Below are positions 1-7,794 of a DNA stretch of 64,000 bases, one piece after another. The DNA is from Croceimicrobium sp963977415 (lineage in GTDB: Bacteria > Bacteroidota > Bacteroidia > Flavobacteriales > Schleiferiaceae): positions 191,233 through 255,232 of the forward strand of contig CAXBOS010000005.1 in NCBI GenBank assembly GCA_963977415.1, in the 5' to 3' direction. The position numbers and the translations under genes are program-made. Below the pieces are notes generated by a model. The model made no database searches, was not told the DNA's origin, and saw only the letters and a program-made list of their open reading frames with translations. Numbering within the stretch: the first letter of the stretch is position 1; every line of letters begins with the position of its first letter.

Positions 1-1272
1 AGAATCGTACTCAGTTGAAATAGCATTTCCAATATTCGGAACAAAATTGCGCGTAAAGCCACCAACACCGTTGTCTGAAAAATTATAAACAGTTTCCGCA
101 CCAGCTTGAGAAGTACTATGTAGAGTCACAAAAGTTCTTTCTGGACTCCAGTTAATTCTATTAGGAACTGGCATTAGATTAGGATCACGGAAGGGATCAT
201 CTGGACTGGTTGCGATAGTGATATCACCACGTTCTAGGTTACTTACATCATTTACACCGAAACTCATTGGAGCACCTAACGTAAAGTTTGTTGCGGAGAT
301 TCCTGGAATCCAAGAAACAAATTGATGACGTAACTCTAAACCACCACCTCTAGCGCCAACCACAAACATGTGATCTGTATTTTCCAATCCTGGTTGTTTT
401 TCATTATTATCAATGGCAATAGCCATTCCTGGGTAAGAAAACGTTAATGATTCTCCTTTGTTAATATTAATTAGATTACGATCTAATTCGTAAACACCGC
501 CAGTTGCCGATGAATTGTTTCCTGAACCACCAGTTGTTACGTAAAACCTTCTAGCAGCTCCTACAATATCATTGGCAGCTAAACCTGGTAATGGAATTTC
601 ACGAATAGAACCTTCCCAAAACTCATCGTTGATATAATCGTAGTCCACTCTAGTAACTACGGCACCTTCATGACCTGATAATAAGTAACCTGAAGTAGCG
701 GTGGATCTTTGACCAGCCATCATAATTTCGTAGTTACCAGAACCAGCATTTACGTCTCCGTAAACCTCATGGTAGTCTGCATCAAAAAAGTCTACACGAT
801 CTTTAAATTCGTACTGACCAATACCTACTTGTTTGTAAGCAGTGATTGAACCACCTACTTTAGGACCTGGTCCATTTACGTTATACGAACCTGAGTTTTG
901 ACCATCAACCTCAGCGGCATGCCAAACTACAAAAACGATATCGTTAACGGTCCATGCTGCAGAGGCGCTTAAGTCCATTACAGCGGCGGCTCCAACTAAA
1001 TTTTCTGTTCCTGGGATTCCAGAGGCAGTTAAATTTAATTGAACTGGCTCAGCCCAACCACGATAAGTATAGTTTGCTTGTACACCAGCAGCCTTACCTG
1101 AAAATCCAAATGACTGTGCCATTGGAGTAATCATTCCTTGCAATTCTGATGCTTCGTAATTCTTTACAAAGAGATTACCCGAATTTCCGCCCTGGGCAGA
1201 AGTTAAGGCTTCTTCTCTGTTACAGCTCGCCAAAATGGCCACTACTGCTAAAAAAAGTGTTGTTTTTTTCAT
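1..1272 (-). CDS. Secreted lipoprotein of unknown function, 3' end beyond the window
   Basis: The reading frame opens with ATG at 1270-1272 on the minus strand and stays open for 424 codons to the window edge, so the C-terminus is missing. The first residues, MKKTTLFLAVVAILASCNREE, form a lipoprotein signal with the lipobox ILASC and a polar stretch after the cysteine. The protein is therefore probably exported and lipid-anchored. The mature part is rich in Gly, Asn and Thr and in short beta-like stretches (for example VVWHAAEVDG and SGHEGAVVTRVDYDY), with no catalytic motif I recognise. A beta-propeller or beta-sandwich surface protein is possible but is only inference. A near-consensus -7 box (TATCTTCG, minus strand, 1304-1311) precedes it. 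Confidence 0.8.
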   Translation of the reverse strand, partial: MKKTTLFLAVVAILASCNREEALTSAQGGNSGNLFVKNYEASELQGMITPMAQSFGFSGKAAGVQANYTYRGWAEPVQLNLTASGIPGTENLVGAAAVMDLSASAAWTVNDIVFVVWHAAEVDGQNSGSYNVNGPGPKVGGSITAYKQVGIGQYEFKDRVDFFDADYHEVYGDVNAGSGNYEIMMAGQRSTATSGYLLSGHEGAVVTRVDYDYINDEFWEGSIREIPLPGLAANDIVGAARRFYVTTGGSGNNSSATGGVYELDRNLININKGESLTFSYPGMAIAIDNNEKQPGLENTDHMFVVGARGGGLELRHQFVSWIPGISATNFTLGAPMSFGVNDVSNLERGDITIATSPDDPFRDPNLMPVPNRINWSPERTFVTLHSTSQAGAETVYNFSDNGVGGFTRNFVPNIGNAISTEYDS

Positions 1273-1490
1273 GATTGGAAAATTATGGGTCTAATATTGA
1301 GAGCGAAGATATGAAAAATTAGTATCGAAAATAATTTATTTAAAAATACTCGAATCTACTAATCAACGACTTACATTTTAGGTATATATCAATCGGTATC
1401 ATTAAATCACAATTTTAGCCACCTTTTTTTTAAGCACTTTAAACTATTTTTAGATTTCACTCTCCAAGGGAAATAGATTAGTTTCGATTA

Positions 1491-2015
1491 ATGGTAGAGC
1501 CTCAAGAATGGAAAGAATGGTTGCGGCAAAAGCGCTTTGAACTTTTGTTTAATGCCTTGGTAGATCAATTTACCGAGCCCTTGTATTGGCAGGCTCGAAA
1601 ATTGGTTGCTCGCCACGACCTTGCTGATGATGTTTTGCAAGACTCCTTTATTAGCGCCTGGAAAGCTTTACCAAAATTTAAAGGGGAATCTAACTTTTAC
1701 ACCTGGCTTTTCCGGATCGTTTGCAACCAGAGTTTTGCGAGTCTTAAAAAAGAAAAGCGTTATGCCAAAATTGAGGGTAACTCCTTAGCCGCTTTGAATG
1801 ATGACCCATTTTTTAATGGTGATAAGGCTTTAGCCGATTTACATAAGGCCATTGCTGCTTTACCAGTAAAGCAGCAAATAGTTTTTAAGCTCCGCTACTT
1901 TGACGAAATGCCTTACCATGAAATGAGTAAGGTTCTTGAAACTTCAGAGGGCGCTTTAAAGGCCTCTTACCACCATGCCAAAGAAAAAATAAAAAAAAGC
2001 TTCCAGCTCAATTAA
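1491..2015 (+). CDS. ECF-type RNA polymerase sigma factor
   Basis: The 174-residue protein has the two-domain layout of sigma-70 family ECF factors. Region 2 spans about residues 22-90 (ADDVLQDSFISAWKALPKF, then STFYTW-like NFYTWLFRI). Region 4 spans about 117-168, with a helix-turn-helix around YHEMSKVLETSEGALKASYHHA. It directs core RNA polymerase to a dedicated promoter set. Two genes follow on the same strand: a small single-pass membrane protein (34 nt downstream) and a periplasmic Spy/CpxP-like protein. That arrangement suggests an envelope-stress circuit in which the membrane protein acts as regulator. No classical zinc anti-sigma (ZAS) motif is seen in the partner. The family call is firm; the signal sensed is unknown. 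Confidence 0.93.
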   Translation: MVEPQEWKEWLRQKRFELLFNALVDQFTEPLYWQARKLVARHDLADDVLQDSFISAWKALPKFKGESNFYTWLFRIVCNQSFASLKKEKRYAKIEGNSLAALNDDPFFNGDKALADLHKAIAALPVKQQIVFKLRYFDEMPYHEMSKVLETSEGALKASYHHAKEKIKKSFQLN

Positions 2016-2049
2016 ACTATTAAGTACTTCTAATGTCTAAGCTTTAGTT

Positions 2050-2430
2050 ATGAATAATCCCGAATACAATATCCCAGAAGACTATTTTGCGAAAAAGAAA
2101 ATAGCCTTAAAACAAATCCCCCACAGGGAAAACAAGGTGATTAAGATGCCGCGCTGGCATAATAGCTTAGCTATCGCGGCAAGTCTAAGCCTTTTGATTG
2201 TAGCCGGAATTTACTACTTCAACTATAATAGGCCGGAGGAAGCGAACTTAAACATGGTCAGTGAAGCGGCCTTGGATGATTTTATTAGCGATAGCCCCTA
2301 CTCTGCTTACCCAGAAACCTTTCTTTTGGAAGAAGAAGCCATAGACTTAAGTGACTTGGATTCTGAACAGCTATTTGATGAAGAGCAATTAGATAACTAC
2401 CTTAATCAGTATACCAACGAATTTTTATAA
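2050..2430 (+). CDS. Small single-pass membrane protein, putative sigma-factor partner
   Basis: This 126-residue protein has a basic N-terminal cytoplasmic segment of about 37 residues. One hydrophobic helix follows at about residues 38-56 (NSLAIAASLSLLIVAGIYYF), then a very acidic periplasmic tail (repeated EEE, DLSDLDSEQ, DEEQLDNY). It lies between an ECF sigma gene and a Spy/CpxP-like gene, with 2 nt before the latter, so the three are probably one transcript. Position and topology (short inside, one span, outside tail) match what an anti-sigma or co-regulator would need. I see no known anti-sigma domain, so that role is inference from context only. Confidence 0.75.
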   Translation: MNNPEYNIPEDYFAKKKIALKQIPHRENKVIKMPRWHNSLAIAASLSLLIVAGIYYFNYNRPEEANLNMVSEAALDDFISDSPYSAYPETFLLEEEAIDLSDLDSEQLFDEEQLDNYLNQYTNEFL

Positions 2431-2432
2431 TC

Positions 2433-2894
2433 ATGACTAAACACATCGCTATTTTACTAGTATTTGGCTCATCGTTTTTTGCTAATGCCCAAAGACATGA
2501 TCGAGATTTCCAGAAAATCGAATCTTTTAAAATTCAATACCTCACCGAGAAATTAGATCTCAGTCCGGAAATGGCCCAGAAATTTTGGCCGGTTTACAAT
2601 CAGTATCAAAAAGAAATGCGAGCCATCTTAAAAGGTCACCCAGAATTTCCCCCAGAAGAAAGAGTGGAAAGAGAAAAAAATGACTTTTCGAAAATGAGTG
2701 ATGCTGAGCTGGAAAAAATGATTTTAGGCCAGCTTATGGATCAGAAAAAACTCTCTGAGCTTAAAATTCAATACTTTGAAAAATTTAAGGCATGCCTTGG
2801 TACCCGCGGGGCTGCCAAGTATTACAAAGCCGAATTAGACTTTCACCGTCGCCTGATGCGCGAGCTAGGGAAAAGAAGAAAAAACACCCCTTAA
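2433..2894 (+). CDS. Periplasmic Spy/CpxP-like protein
   Basis: The 153-residue protein begins with a signal peptide (MTKHIAILLVFGSSFFANAQ) that predicts export. The mature part is helical and charged. It carries the pattern LTEKLDLSPEMAQKFWPVYNQY near residue 36, which resembles the LTxxQ-type repeats of Spy/CpxP chaperones, followed by a Lys/Glu-rich helix pair. Proteins of this type bind unfolded envelope proteins or sense metal or envelope stress. It is the third gene of the ECF sigma unit, starting 2 nt after the membrane-protein stop, so it is probably a target or sensor of that circuit. Chaperone activity itself is not shown by the sequence. Confidence 0.8.
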   Translation: MTKHIAILLVFGSSFFANAQRHDRDFQKIESFKIQYLTEKLDLSPEMAQKFWPVYNQYQKEMRAILKGHPEFPPEERVEREKNDFSKMSDAELEKMILGQLMDQKKLSELKIQYFEKFKACLGTRGAAKYYKAELDFHRRLMRELGKRRKNTP

Positions 2895-2932
2895 TTTTTT
2901 CAAAAAAATAGAGTCTTTTAATATTCTATTCT

Positions 2933-2940
2933 TACATTTG
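2933..2940 (+). promoter_or_regulatory. Bacteroidota -7 promoter box of tRNA-His
   Basis: TACATTTG is an exact match to the Bacteroidota -7 consensus TAnnTTTG and ends 27 nt before the tRNA. No clear TTTG -33 box is visible at the usual spacing. Confidence 0.55.
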
Positions 2941-2967
2941 CCGACCCAAATTACATGGGACCTTTAT

Positions 2968-3042
2968 GGTGGTTGTAGCTCAGTTGGTTAGAGCGCCTGA
3001 TTGTGGTTCAGGAGGTCGTGGGTTCGAGACCCATCTTCCACC
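2968..3042 (+). tRNA. tRNA-His (anticodon GTG)
   Basis: The cloverleaf is complete: D-arm (TAGCTCAGTTGGTTAGAGC), anticodon arm with stem CCTGA/TCAGG and loop TTGTGGT giving anticodon GTG, and T-arm GTGGG-TTCGAGA-CCCAT. An extra G at position -1 opposite the discriminator C is the hallmark of tRNA-His. CCA is not encoded. In the acceptor stem, positions 5-68 and 6-67 read as U-U, leaving five standard pairs. A rho-independent terminator follows directly. Confidence 0.93.
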
Positions 3043-3045
3043 CCG

Positions 3046-3077
3046 AAAGCCTTCCTCTTCAAAAAGGAAGGCTTTTT
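3046..3077 (+). terminator. Rho-independent terminator after tRNA-His
   Basis: The inverted repeat AAGCCTTCC / GGAAGGCTT closes a short A/T-rich loop and is followed by a run of T. It lies 3 nt after the tRNA. Confidence 0.85.
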
Positions 3078-3168
3078 TATTTAATAGTCCGCAACTCCTC
3101 CCTAACCAGCATTTTTTTATAATTTAGAGCTCCCATTTCCCCATAGTACTACTGGACCAAACACCAAC

Positions 3169-4167
3169 ATGAAAAAGTTAGACATTGTAGATTTTCTTAA
3201 AGGTTTCTCGATGTTGACTATCGTACTATACCACTACCTTAATAAAATTGATCTTCCTTCTTACCTTCTAACGGCCAGTCGCTTTGGCGGTACTGGTGTA
3301 CACCTCTTTGTTTTTCTTTCGGGCTTCGGGCTCTATCTTTCGCATCTACGTAAGCCCATTGCCTATACAGCCTTTTTAAAAAGACGACTTTCAAAAATTT
3401 ATATTCCTTACATAATAATTGTACTTATTTCCGCTTTAATCGCGCTTTTTGTACCCATTTATACAAGCTCACTCTACGCTCTAGGTGGGCATCTTTTATT
3501 TTACAAAATGTTCGATGAATCCATTGTTGGATCATACGGGTACCCGCTGTGGTTTATCTCCATGATTCTACAATTCTACCTTGCCTTCCCCCTAATTCTT
3601 TGGTTAAGAAAGGCTTTCAAGGGTAAATCATTTCTAATCGCCAGTTTTTTTATTAGCTTATGCTGGTCGGCCCTAGTATTTTATTTAGGTAAAGAATCGT
3701 TACGTGTGTACAATAGCTTTTTCTTGCAGTACCTGTGGGAGTTTGCACTTGGTTTTACGGTGGCGCAGTGGCTGCAAAAAAGAGAATATCAATTTGAACT
3801 TAGAATTCGCCCTTGGCAAACTTTAAGTTTAGGCTTAGTTGCCTGTCTAATCTATGCAACCGCAGCCCTAAAAGGGGGCGACCAAGCCATGCTTTTTAAT
3901 GATATTCCTGCCTTTTTTGGTTATACGCTTTTAGCACTTTGGCTTTATCAAGTTAGCAGCGCAAAAATTAAAAGCTTCTTCCTCTTTACCGGAAACATCT
4001 CCTATTCTCTGTACTTATTGCATGTCCTTTGCTTAATGATAATTCTGCAGTTTAGAGATTATTTCAATATCTACCTGCTTCTAACTACCGCCCTAATCAT
4101 TAGCTATATCTTAGCCTTTTACTACCAAAAAATTGTAATCCGCATTTATCGCCTGATAGGCATATAA
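3169..4167 (+). CDS. Membrane acyltransferase of the acyltransferase-3 (OafA/YrhL) family
   Basis: This 332-residue protein is hydrophobic throughout, with about ten predicted membrane helices. Near the N-terminus it has the conserved histidine region TIVLYHYLNK (about residue 20) and GGTGVHLFVFLSGFGLYLSH (about 45-65), both typical of acyltransferase-3 enzymes. These proteins move acetyl or other acyl groups onto extracytoplasmic sugars such as O-antigen or exopolysaccharide. The next gene, a glycosyltransferase, begins 2 nt after its stop, so the pair is probably one operon for a surface glycan. The acceptor is not identifiable. The C-terminal SGNHYD-type hydrolase domain found in some relatives is absent. 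Confidence 0.88.
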   Translation: MKKLDIVDFLKGFSMLTIVLYHYLNKIDLPSYLLTASRFGGTGVHLFVFLSGFGLYLSHLRKPIAYTAFLKRRLSKIYIPYIIIVLISALIALFVPIYTSSLYALGGHLLFYKMFDESIVGSYGYPLWFISMILQFYLAFPLILWLRKAFKGKSFLIASFFISLCWSALVFYLGKESLRVYNSFFLQYLWEFALGFTVAQWLQKREYQFELRIRPWQTLSLGLVACLIYATAALKGGDQAMLFNDIPAFFGYTLLALWLYQVSSAKIKSFFLFTGNISYSLYLLHVLCLMIILQFRDYFNIYLLLTTALIISYILAFYYQKIVIRIYRLIGI

Positions 4168-4169
4168 AC

Positions 4170-5294
4170 GTGAAATCTTTATCAACCTCCGTACTTCACC
4201 TAGTTTCTTGGTACCCCTCAAAAGTTCATCCTAGTTTAGGGAATTTCGTGGCAGAGCATATTCTTGCAATTCAAACAAAAATACCTGGGGCAGTTTTAGG
4301 GGCCTTTGCGGCAGATGCCAACTCTATAGATTATCAGATTGAGAATGGTGTGCCGGTTTGTCGAGTTTACTTTATCAAGAAATTACCTTTTACTAGTTAC
4401 CTAAACGCTCTTAAAAAGGGTTATGAAGAACTGATTAGCCGCGGGTTTCATTTCAATTTAGCGCATTTACATGTTGCCTATCCAGCGGGGCTATTTCTCT
4501 TAAACTTGAAGCTTCCTTATATTATAAGCGAACATTTTTCGGCTTATCAAAAAAACCGTAGAAAAGATCTATCGTTGGCTAATCGATTGGTAGCGAAACT
4601 CATCTTTAATAAAGCACAGTTTGTAGCGCCCGTTTCTGATCAACTAGGGCTGTCACTAAAAGACTTTGGCGTGAGGAGTCCTCAAATAACCATTGGCAAT
4701 GTGGTTAATACCAATATCTTCCACTATAAAGCCAAAGTTAATTCTCAACGCTTTAGAGTGCTGCACATCTCTAGTCTGCAAGAAAGCACTAAAAATATTA
4801 GCGGGATAGTTTCCGCTTTCGCAGATTTCCATAAAAAATTTCCTCTGTCATCTCTTAGTATTGGTGGTGATGGCCCAGCCGATGAATTACTAATGCATAT
4901 TAATAATTCCCAAATACCTAAGGAGGCGTATCGCATTTTACCGGCTTTAAGCAAAGAAGCGGTTGCCCAAGAAATGCAGGAATCTGATTGCTTTCTACTT
5001 TTTAGCCATATCGAAAATCAACCGGTAGTTATTTTAGAGTCTCTATGTATAGGACGTCCTGTGATAGCTACTCGCGTAGGCGGTATTCCACAATTGCTCG
5101 ATAAAAGTCGCGGCCTACTAATCGAAGCGAATAATAGTGATCAACTGGTTAAAGCTCTAAGCGATATGTACCACAATCACCAAAATTATGAGCATGAAAA
5201 AATAGCCGCGCTTGCCCAAAATGAATTTGGTTATGAGGCCATTGCTGAAAAATTTTCGGCCGTATATTCTAACGTACTCCGCTTAAATGCATAA
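4170..5294 (+). CDS. Family 4 glycosyltransferase
   Basis: The 374-residue protein has a GT-B layout. The N-terminal half contains SWYPSKVHPSLGNFVAEH and the acceptor-side motif SEHFSAYQKNRR. The C-terminal half contains GGDGPADELL and the donor-binding E-x7-E region QPVVILESLCIGRPVIATRV. It transfers an activated sugar, probably cytoplasmically, to a glycan under construction. It starts with GTG 2 nt after the acyltransferase stop, so the two are co-transcribed. Its 3' end overlaps the 3' end of convergent bshB1 by 26 nt. It is not BshA, because the characteristic BshA N-terminus (FGGSGVVATELG type) is lacking. Confidence 0.9.
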   Translation: MKSLSTSVLHLVSWYPSKVHPSLGNFVAEHILAIQTKIPGAVLGAFAADANSIDYQIENGVPVCRVYFIKKLPFTSYLNALKKGYEELISRGFHFNLAHLHVAYPAGLFLLNLKLPYIISEHFSAYQKNRRKDLSLANRLVAKLIFNKAQFVAPVSDQLGLSLKDFGVRSPQITIGNVVNTNIFHYKAKVNSQRFRVLHISSLQESTKNISGIVSAFADFHKKFPLSSLSIGGDGPADELLMHINNSQIPKEAYRILPALSKEAVAQEMQESDCFLLFSHIENQPVVILESLCIGRPVIATRVGGIPQLLDKSRGLLIEANNSDQLVKALSDMYHNHQNYEHEKIAALAQNEFGYEAIAEKFSAVYSNVLRLNA

Positions 5295-5994
5295 GGTCAG
5301 AAAGACCTAAATCTTGAGACTTGATAAAACCTTCGCCGTATTCTACGCCAATCAGTCTTCCCATATCTTGAGCTCGGTAGTAAACGCTATCCATAAAGTT
5401 TTTGGAGCTAATTACCGTTTGTGGTTCTTTAGACTCTGGATCATAAAACTGCGACTTGTAAGCCTTAATAGAAGCTACCTTGGTTTGAATATGCTCGCCA
5501 ATATCCATTATGAAATCGGGCGTCAAACTCTGAAATTGAATATAATACAGTAATAAGCTGGGGCGATATGATTCTTGAACGAGTCCTTCATCCACAGTTT
5601 CAATCTTGCGTAAGCCTGCTAAAAAAGAGGCTTCTTTAACTAAAAATGAACCACGGCCGTGATCAGGATGGCGATCGGTGGGTGCATTAGCAATAATAAT
5701 TTCGGGACGATACTTTCTAATCATGCGCACCACCTCTAATTGATGCTCGATGTCATTTTTAAAAAATCCATCTTTAAAGCCGAGGTTTTCGCGAACTGCC
5801 AAGCCCATAATTTTGCCTGCTGCTTGGGCTTCCTCCAATCTAATTCCCGCAGAACCTCGGGTACCTAATTCTCCTTGAGTAAGATCTACCACTCCACATT
5901 TATAACCTAAAGAACTCTGTTTGGCCAAAGTGCCAGAACAACTTAGTTCAACATCATCGGGATGGGCGCCAAAAGCAAGGATATCTAATTTCAT
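5269..5994 (-). CDS. bshB1: Bacillithiol biosynthesis deacetylase BshB1
   Basis: The 241-residue protein belongs to the LmbE/PIG-L metal-dependent deacetylases. It has the zinc motif AHPDDVE (residues 10-16), the BshB1-type segment DLTQGELGTRGSAGIRLEEA, and the second metal motif TDRHPDHGRG. It removes the acetyl group from GlcNAc-malate to give GlcN-malate, the second step of bacillithiol synthesis in the cytoplasm. Partner genes bshA and bshC are not in this window. It is read from the minus strand after a terminator that separates it from the upstream lipoprotein gene. Its last 26 nt overlap the end of the convergent glycosyltransferase. Confidence 0.93.
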   Translation of the reverse strand: MKLDILAFGAHPDDVELSCSGTLAKQSSLGYKCGVVDLTQGELGTRGSAGIRLEEAQAAGKIMGLAVRENLGFKDGFFKNDIEHQLEVVRMIRKYRPEIIIANAPTDRHPDHGRGSFLVKEASFLAGLRKIETVDEGLVQESYRPSLLLYYIQFQSLTPDFIMDIGEHIQTKVASIKAYKSQFYDPESKEPQTVISSKNFMDSVYYRAQDMGRLIGVEYGEGFIKSQDLGLSDLMHLSGVR

Positions 5995-6010
5995 AATTGT
6001 ATTGAAAAGA

Positions 6011-6035
6011 AAAACCCCGGCCTAAACCAGGGTTT
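6011..6035 (-). terminator. Terminator of the 6057-6878 lipoprotein gene
   Basis: AAACCCCGG and CCAGGGTTT form a nine-position stem with one mismatch. On the minus strand it is followed by TTTTTC. It lies between the lipoprotein stop and the bshB1 start. Confidence 0.7.
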
Positions 6036-6056
6036 CATATAACAAAATATTAATGT

Positions 6057-6878
6057 TTAGTTTTTGTACTCACCATTAATTGTGATTGTAGTTCCAGCAG
6101 TACCAGTTGTTACAGCACCTTGAGTAATGTTTAAGATATAATTTACTCCATTGTAATTTACTCCTAAAACATCATCATAAGTACCGTTAGCAGAAGAAGA
6201 TACACCTCTGTACTCCGTTACAGAAGTACCTGAGGAAATAGCTGAAGCTAAATCTTCTTGAGTAGCAATACTTGACCAATCAGCAGGAGTTAATTCAACC
6301 ATTTTAGTACCAGCATCTAAAGCTACGATAGCAGAAGTTGAGCTATTGGAAGTCCATTTCAAACCAAATTGACCTAGACCAGTAGCAGCAGCACCACCAA
6401 CTCTCGTCCAAGTAAAGGCAGATGGAGAAGATAAAGCAGTTGTTCCTGCATCAACAGTAACGTTGAAGCTAACTTCATCCGTGTTACCATCTTTATCAGT
6501 TACGGTAAAAGTATAAACCGTGTTACCTAAGTTATTTCCTGCATTTACAAAAACTACTGTATCGCGGTAAGTTTCGTCATCAGCATTAGAAAGAGTATAA
6601 GGAAAAGAATTTCCTTGTAAGCTAGTAGGAATTGGGTTTACCGTGTTAACGCCTGAAATGCTAATAGCAAAAGTTTCCATGTCAGAATCTCCTTTACGTG
6701 CGTCTATCGCAAAAGATAAAGTTTCTCCTTGAGTAATGGTAATTGCGCCACCTGTTGAACCTGAACCAGCTTCGGTTACGGTTAAAAAGGCTGGTGTGCT
6801 TGCATTTTCATCGTCTGTACAAGATGTGATTGCAAATAATCCAGCAAATGCTAGAGCTAAATACTTGGTAATTTTCAT
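6057..6878 (-). CDS. Secreted lipoprotein with Ig-like beta repeats, unknown function
   Basis: This 273-residue protein starts with a lipoprotein signal (MKITKYLALAFAGLFAITSC) whose lipobox cysteine is residue 20. A region around residues 30-145 (TVTEAGSGSTGGAITITQGETLSFAI... VTYTFTVTDKDGNTDEVSFNVTV) reads like a cadherin- or Ig-type beta-sandwich, with a repeated TFTVTDKDG pattern. The C-terminal third is Gly/Thr/Ser-rich and ends GTTITINGEYKN. It probably sits on the cell surface or the inner leaflet of the outer membrane. No enzyme motif is present. A consensus -7 box (minus strand, 6919-6926) precedes it and a terminator follows, so it is monocistronic. Confidence 0.8.
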   Translation of the reverse strand: MKITKYLALAFAGLFAITSCTDDENASTPAFLTVTEAGSGSTGGAITITQGETLSFAIDARKGDSDMETFAISISGVNTVNPIPTSLQGNSFPYTLSNADDETYRDTVVFVNAGNNLGNTVYTFTVTDKDGNTDEVSFNVTVDAGTTALSSPSAFTWTRVGGAAATGLGQFGLKWTSNSSTSAIVALDAGTKMVELTPADWSSIATQEDLASAISSGTSVTEYRGVSSSANGTYDDVLGVNYNGVNYILNITQGAVTTGTAGTTITINGEYKN

Positions 6879-6918
6879 TTTAAGTGGGTATAATAATTAA
6901 ACCTGTTGTAAACGGGCG

Positions 6919-6926
6919 CAAAAGTA
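6919..6926 (-). promoter_or_regulatory. -7 promoter box of the 6057-6878 lipoprotein gene
   Basis: On the minus strand this reads TACTTTTG, an exact TAnnTTTG match, 40 nt before the ATG. No good -33 TTTG is seen 19 nt upstream. Confidence 0.55.
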
Positions 6927-7028
6927 AAACAATTTTCAAGGCGTAGACACTTTTGTGGGAAAAGTCTTGTTAAGCAGAATTCATTGCGGTAATTTCGCCG
7001 CACATTTAAGCTAAAATATAATTTACAA

Positions 7029-7448
7029 ATGGCTACAAACAGAACTTTTACCATGATTAAGCCCGACGCTGTGGCTAATGGTCATATCGGTGCTATCCTA
7101 GCAATGATAAACAACGCGGGCTTTCGTATCGTGGCAATGGAATTAACTCAATTGTCTAAGCATGATGCTCAAGAATTTTACGCAGTACATAAAGAGCGTC
7201 CTTTTTACGGCGAACTAGTTGATTACATGACTTCTGGTCCAATCGTTGCCGCTATCCTAGAAAAAGATAATGCTGTGGCTGATTTCCGTAAATTAATCGG
7301 AGCTACTAATCCTGCGGAAGCAGAAGAAGGTACAATCCGTAAATTATATGCGGAGTCTATTGCAGCGAATGCAGTACACGGAAGTGATTCTGACGAAAAT
7401 GCAGCTATCGAAGGGAGCTTCTATTTTGCGGAGCGCTCCAAGCACTAA
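7029..7448 (+). CDS. ndk: Nucleoside diphosphate kinase
   Basis: The 139 residues match the full length of bacterial Ndk. The N-terminus TFTMIKPDAVANGHIG and the active-site segment NAVHGSDSDENA carry the family signature. His117 is the phosphorylated residue. The enzyme exchanges the gamma phosphate between nucleoside triphosphates and diphosphates in the cytoplasm. Upstream is a near-consensus promoter (TTG, about 20 nt, TAATTTCG, near 6967-7000). A strong terminator follows the stop codon, so it is a single-gene unit. Confidence 0.97.
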   Translation: MATNRTFTMIKPDAVANGHIGAILAMINNAGFRIVAMELTQLSKHDAQEFYAVHKERPFYGELVDYMTSGPIVAAILEKDNAVADFRKLIGATNPAEAEEGTIRKLYAESIAANAVHGSDSDENAAIEGSFYFAERSKH

Positions 7449-7471
7449 GCGAATAACTTTTCTAAATACAA

Positions 7472-7500
7472 AAGAGTCACTATGGTGGCTCTTTTTTTTT
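7472..7500 (+). terminator. Terminator of ndk
   Basis: AGAGTCAC pairs with GTGGCTCT (one G-U pair) around the loop TATG and is followed by ten T. Confidence 0.9.
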
Positions 7501-7503
7501 TGC

Positions 7504-7794
7504 TTAACGCAGTTCTACTCTAATAATCGCTTTTTCGCCTAACTTTTTATTGAGATGCTTGCGCAGATCTTCACGACGCATAGAAAGGGCCGCTTTTAAA
7601 ACACCTGAGCCTAGATAAACTGTAAGCACCCCTTTGTTCAAGTAAAGGTCATTGGTATTGTCGTTTACCTTTTCGCCTGCCCAATCTTTCCAATGGGCCT
7701 TAAGCTCTGCTAATACAAACTTTTCCTCCAAACCATTTGAGCGAAGGAAACTTCGCAGGGCATCACCTAGTTTAAATTGATTGGAATCGTACAT
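7504..7794 (-). CDS. DUF721 (DciA-like) protein
   Basis: The 96-residue protein covers the DUF721 fold: LGDALRSFLRSNGLEEKF, then the conserved HWKDWAGEKVNDNTNDLYLNKGVLTVYLGSG segment, and ALSMRREDLRKHLNKKLGE. Members related to DciA help load the replicative helicase, and in many genomes this gene sits beside recF or other replication genes. Here its ATG overlaps the recF stop by one base (TAATG), which indicates translational coupling. A replication or repair role is therefore likely, but it is inferred from family and context. Confidence 0.88.
   Translation of the reverse strand: MYDSNQFKLGDALRSFLRSNGLEEKFVLAELKAHWKDWAGEKVNDNTNDLYLNKGVLTVYLGSGVLKAALSMRREDLRKHLNKKLGEKAIIRVELR

Noticed and set aside
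4170..5294. BshA, because it adjoins bshB1
   Set aside because: It is convergent with bshB1, not in an operon with it, and lacks the BshA N-terminal pattern; it pairs with the acyltransferase gene instead.
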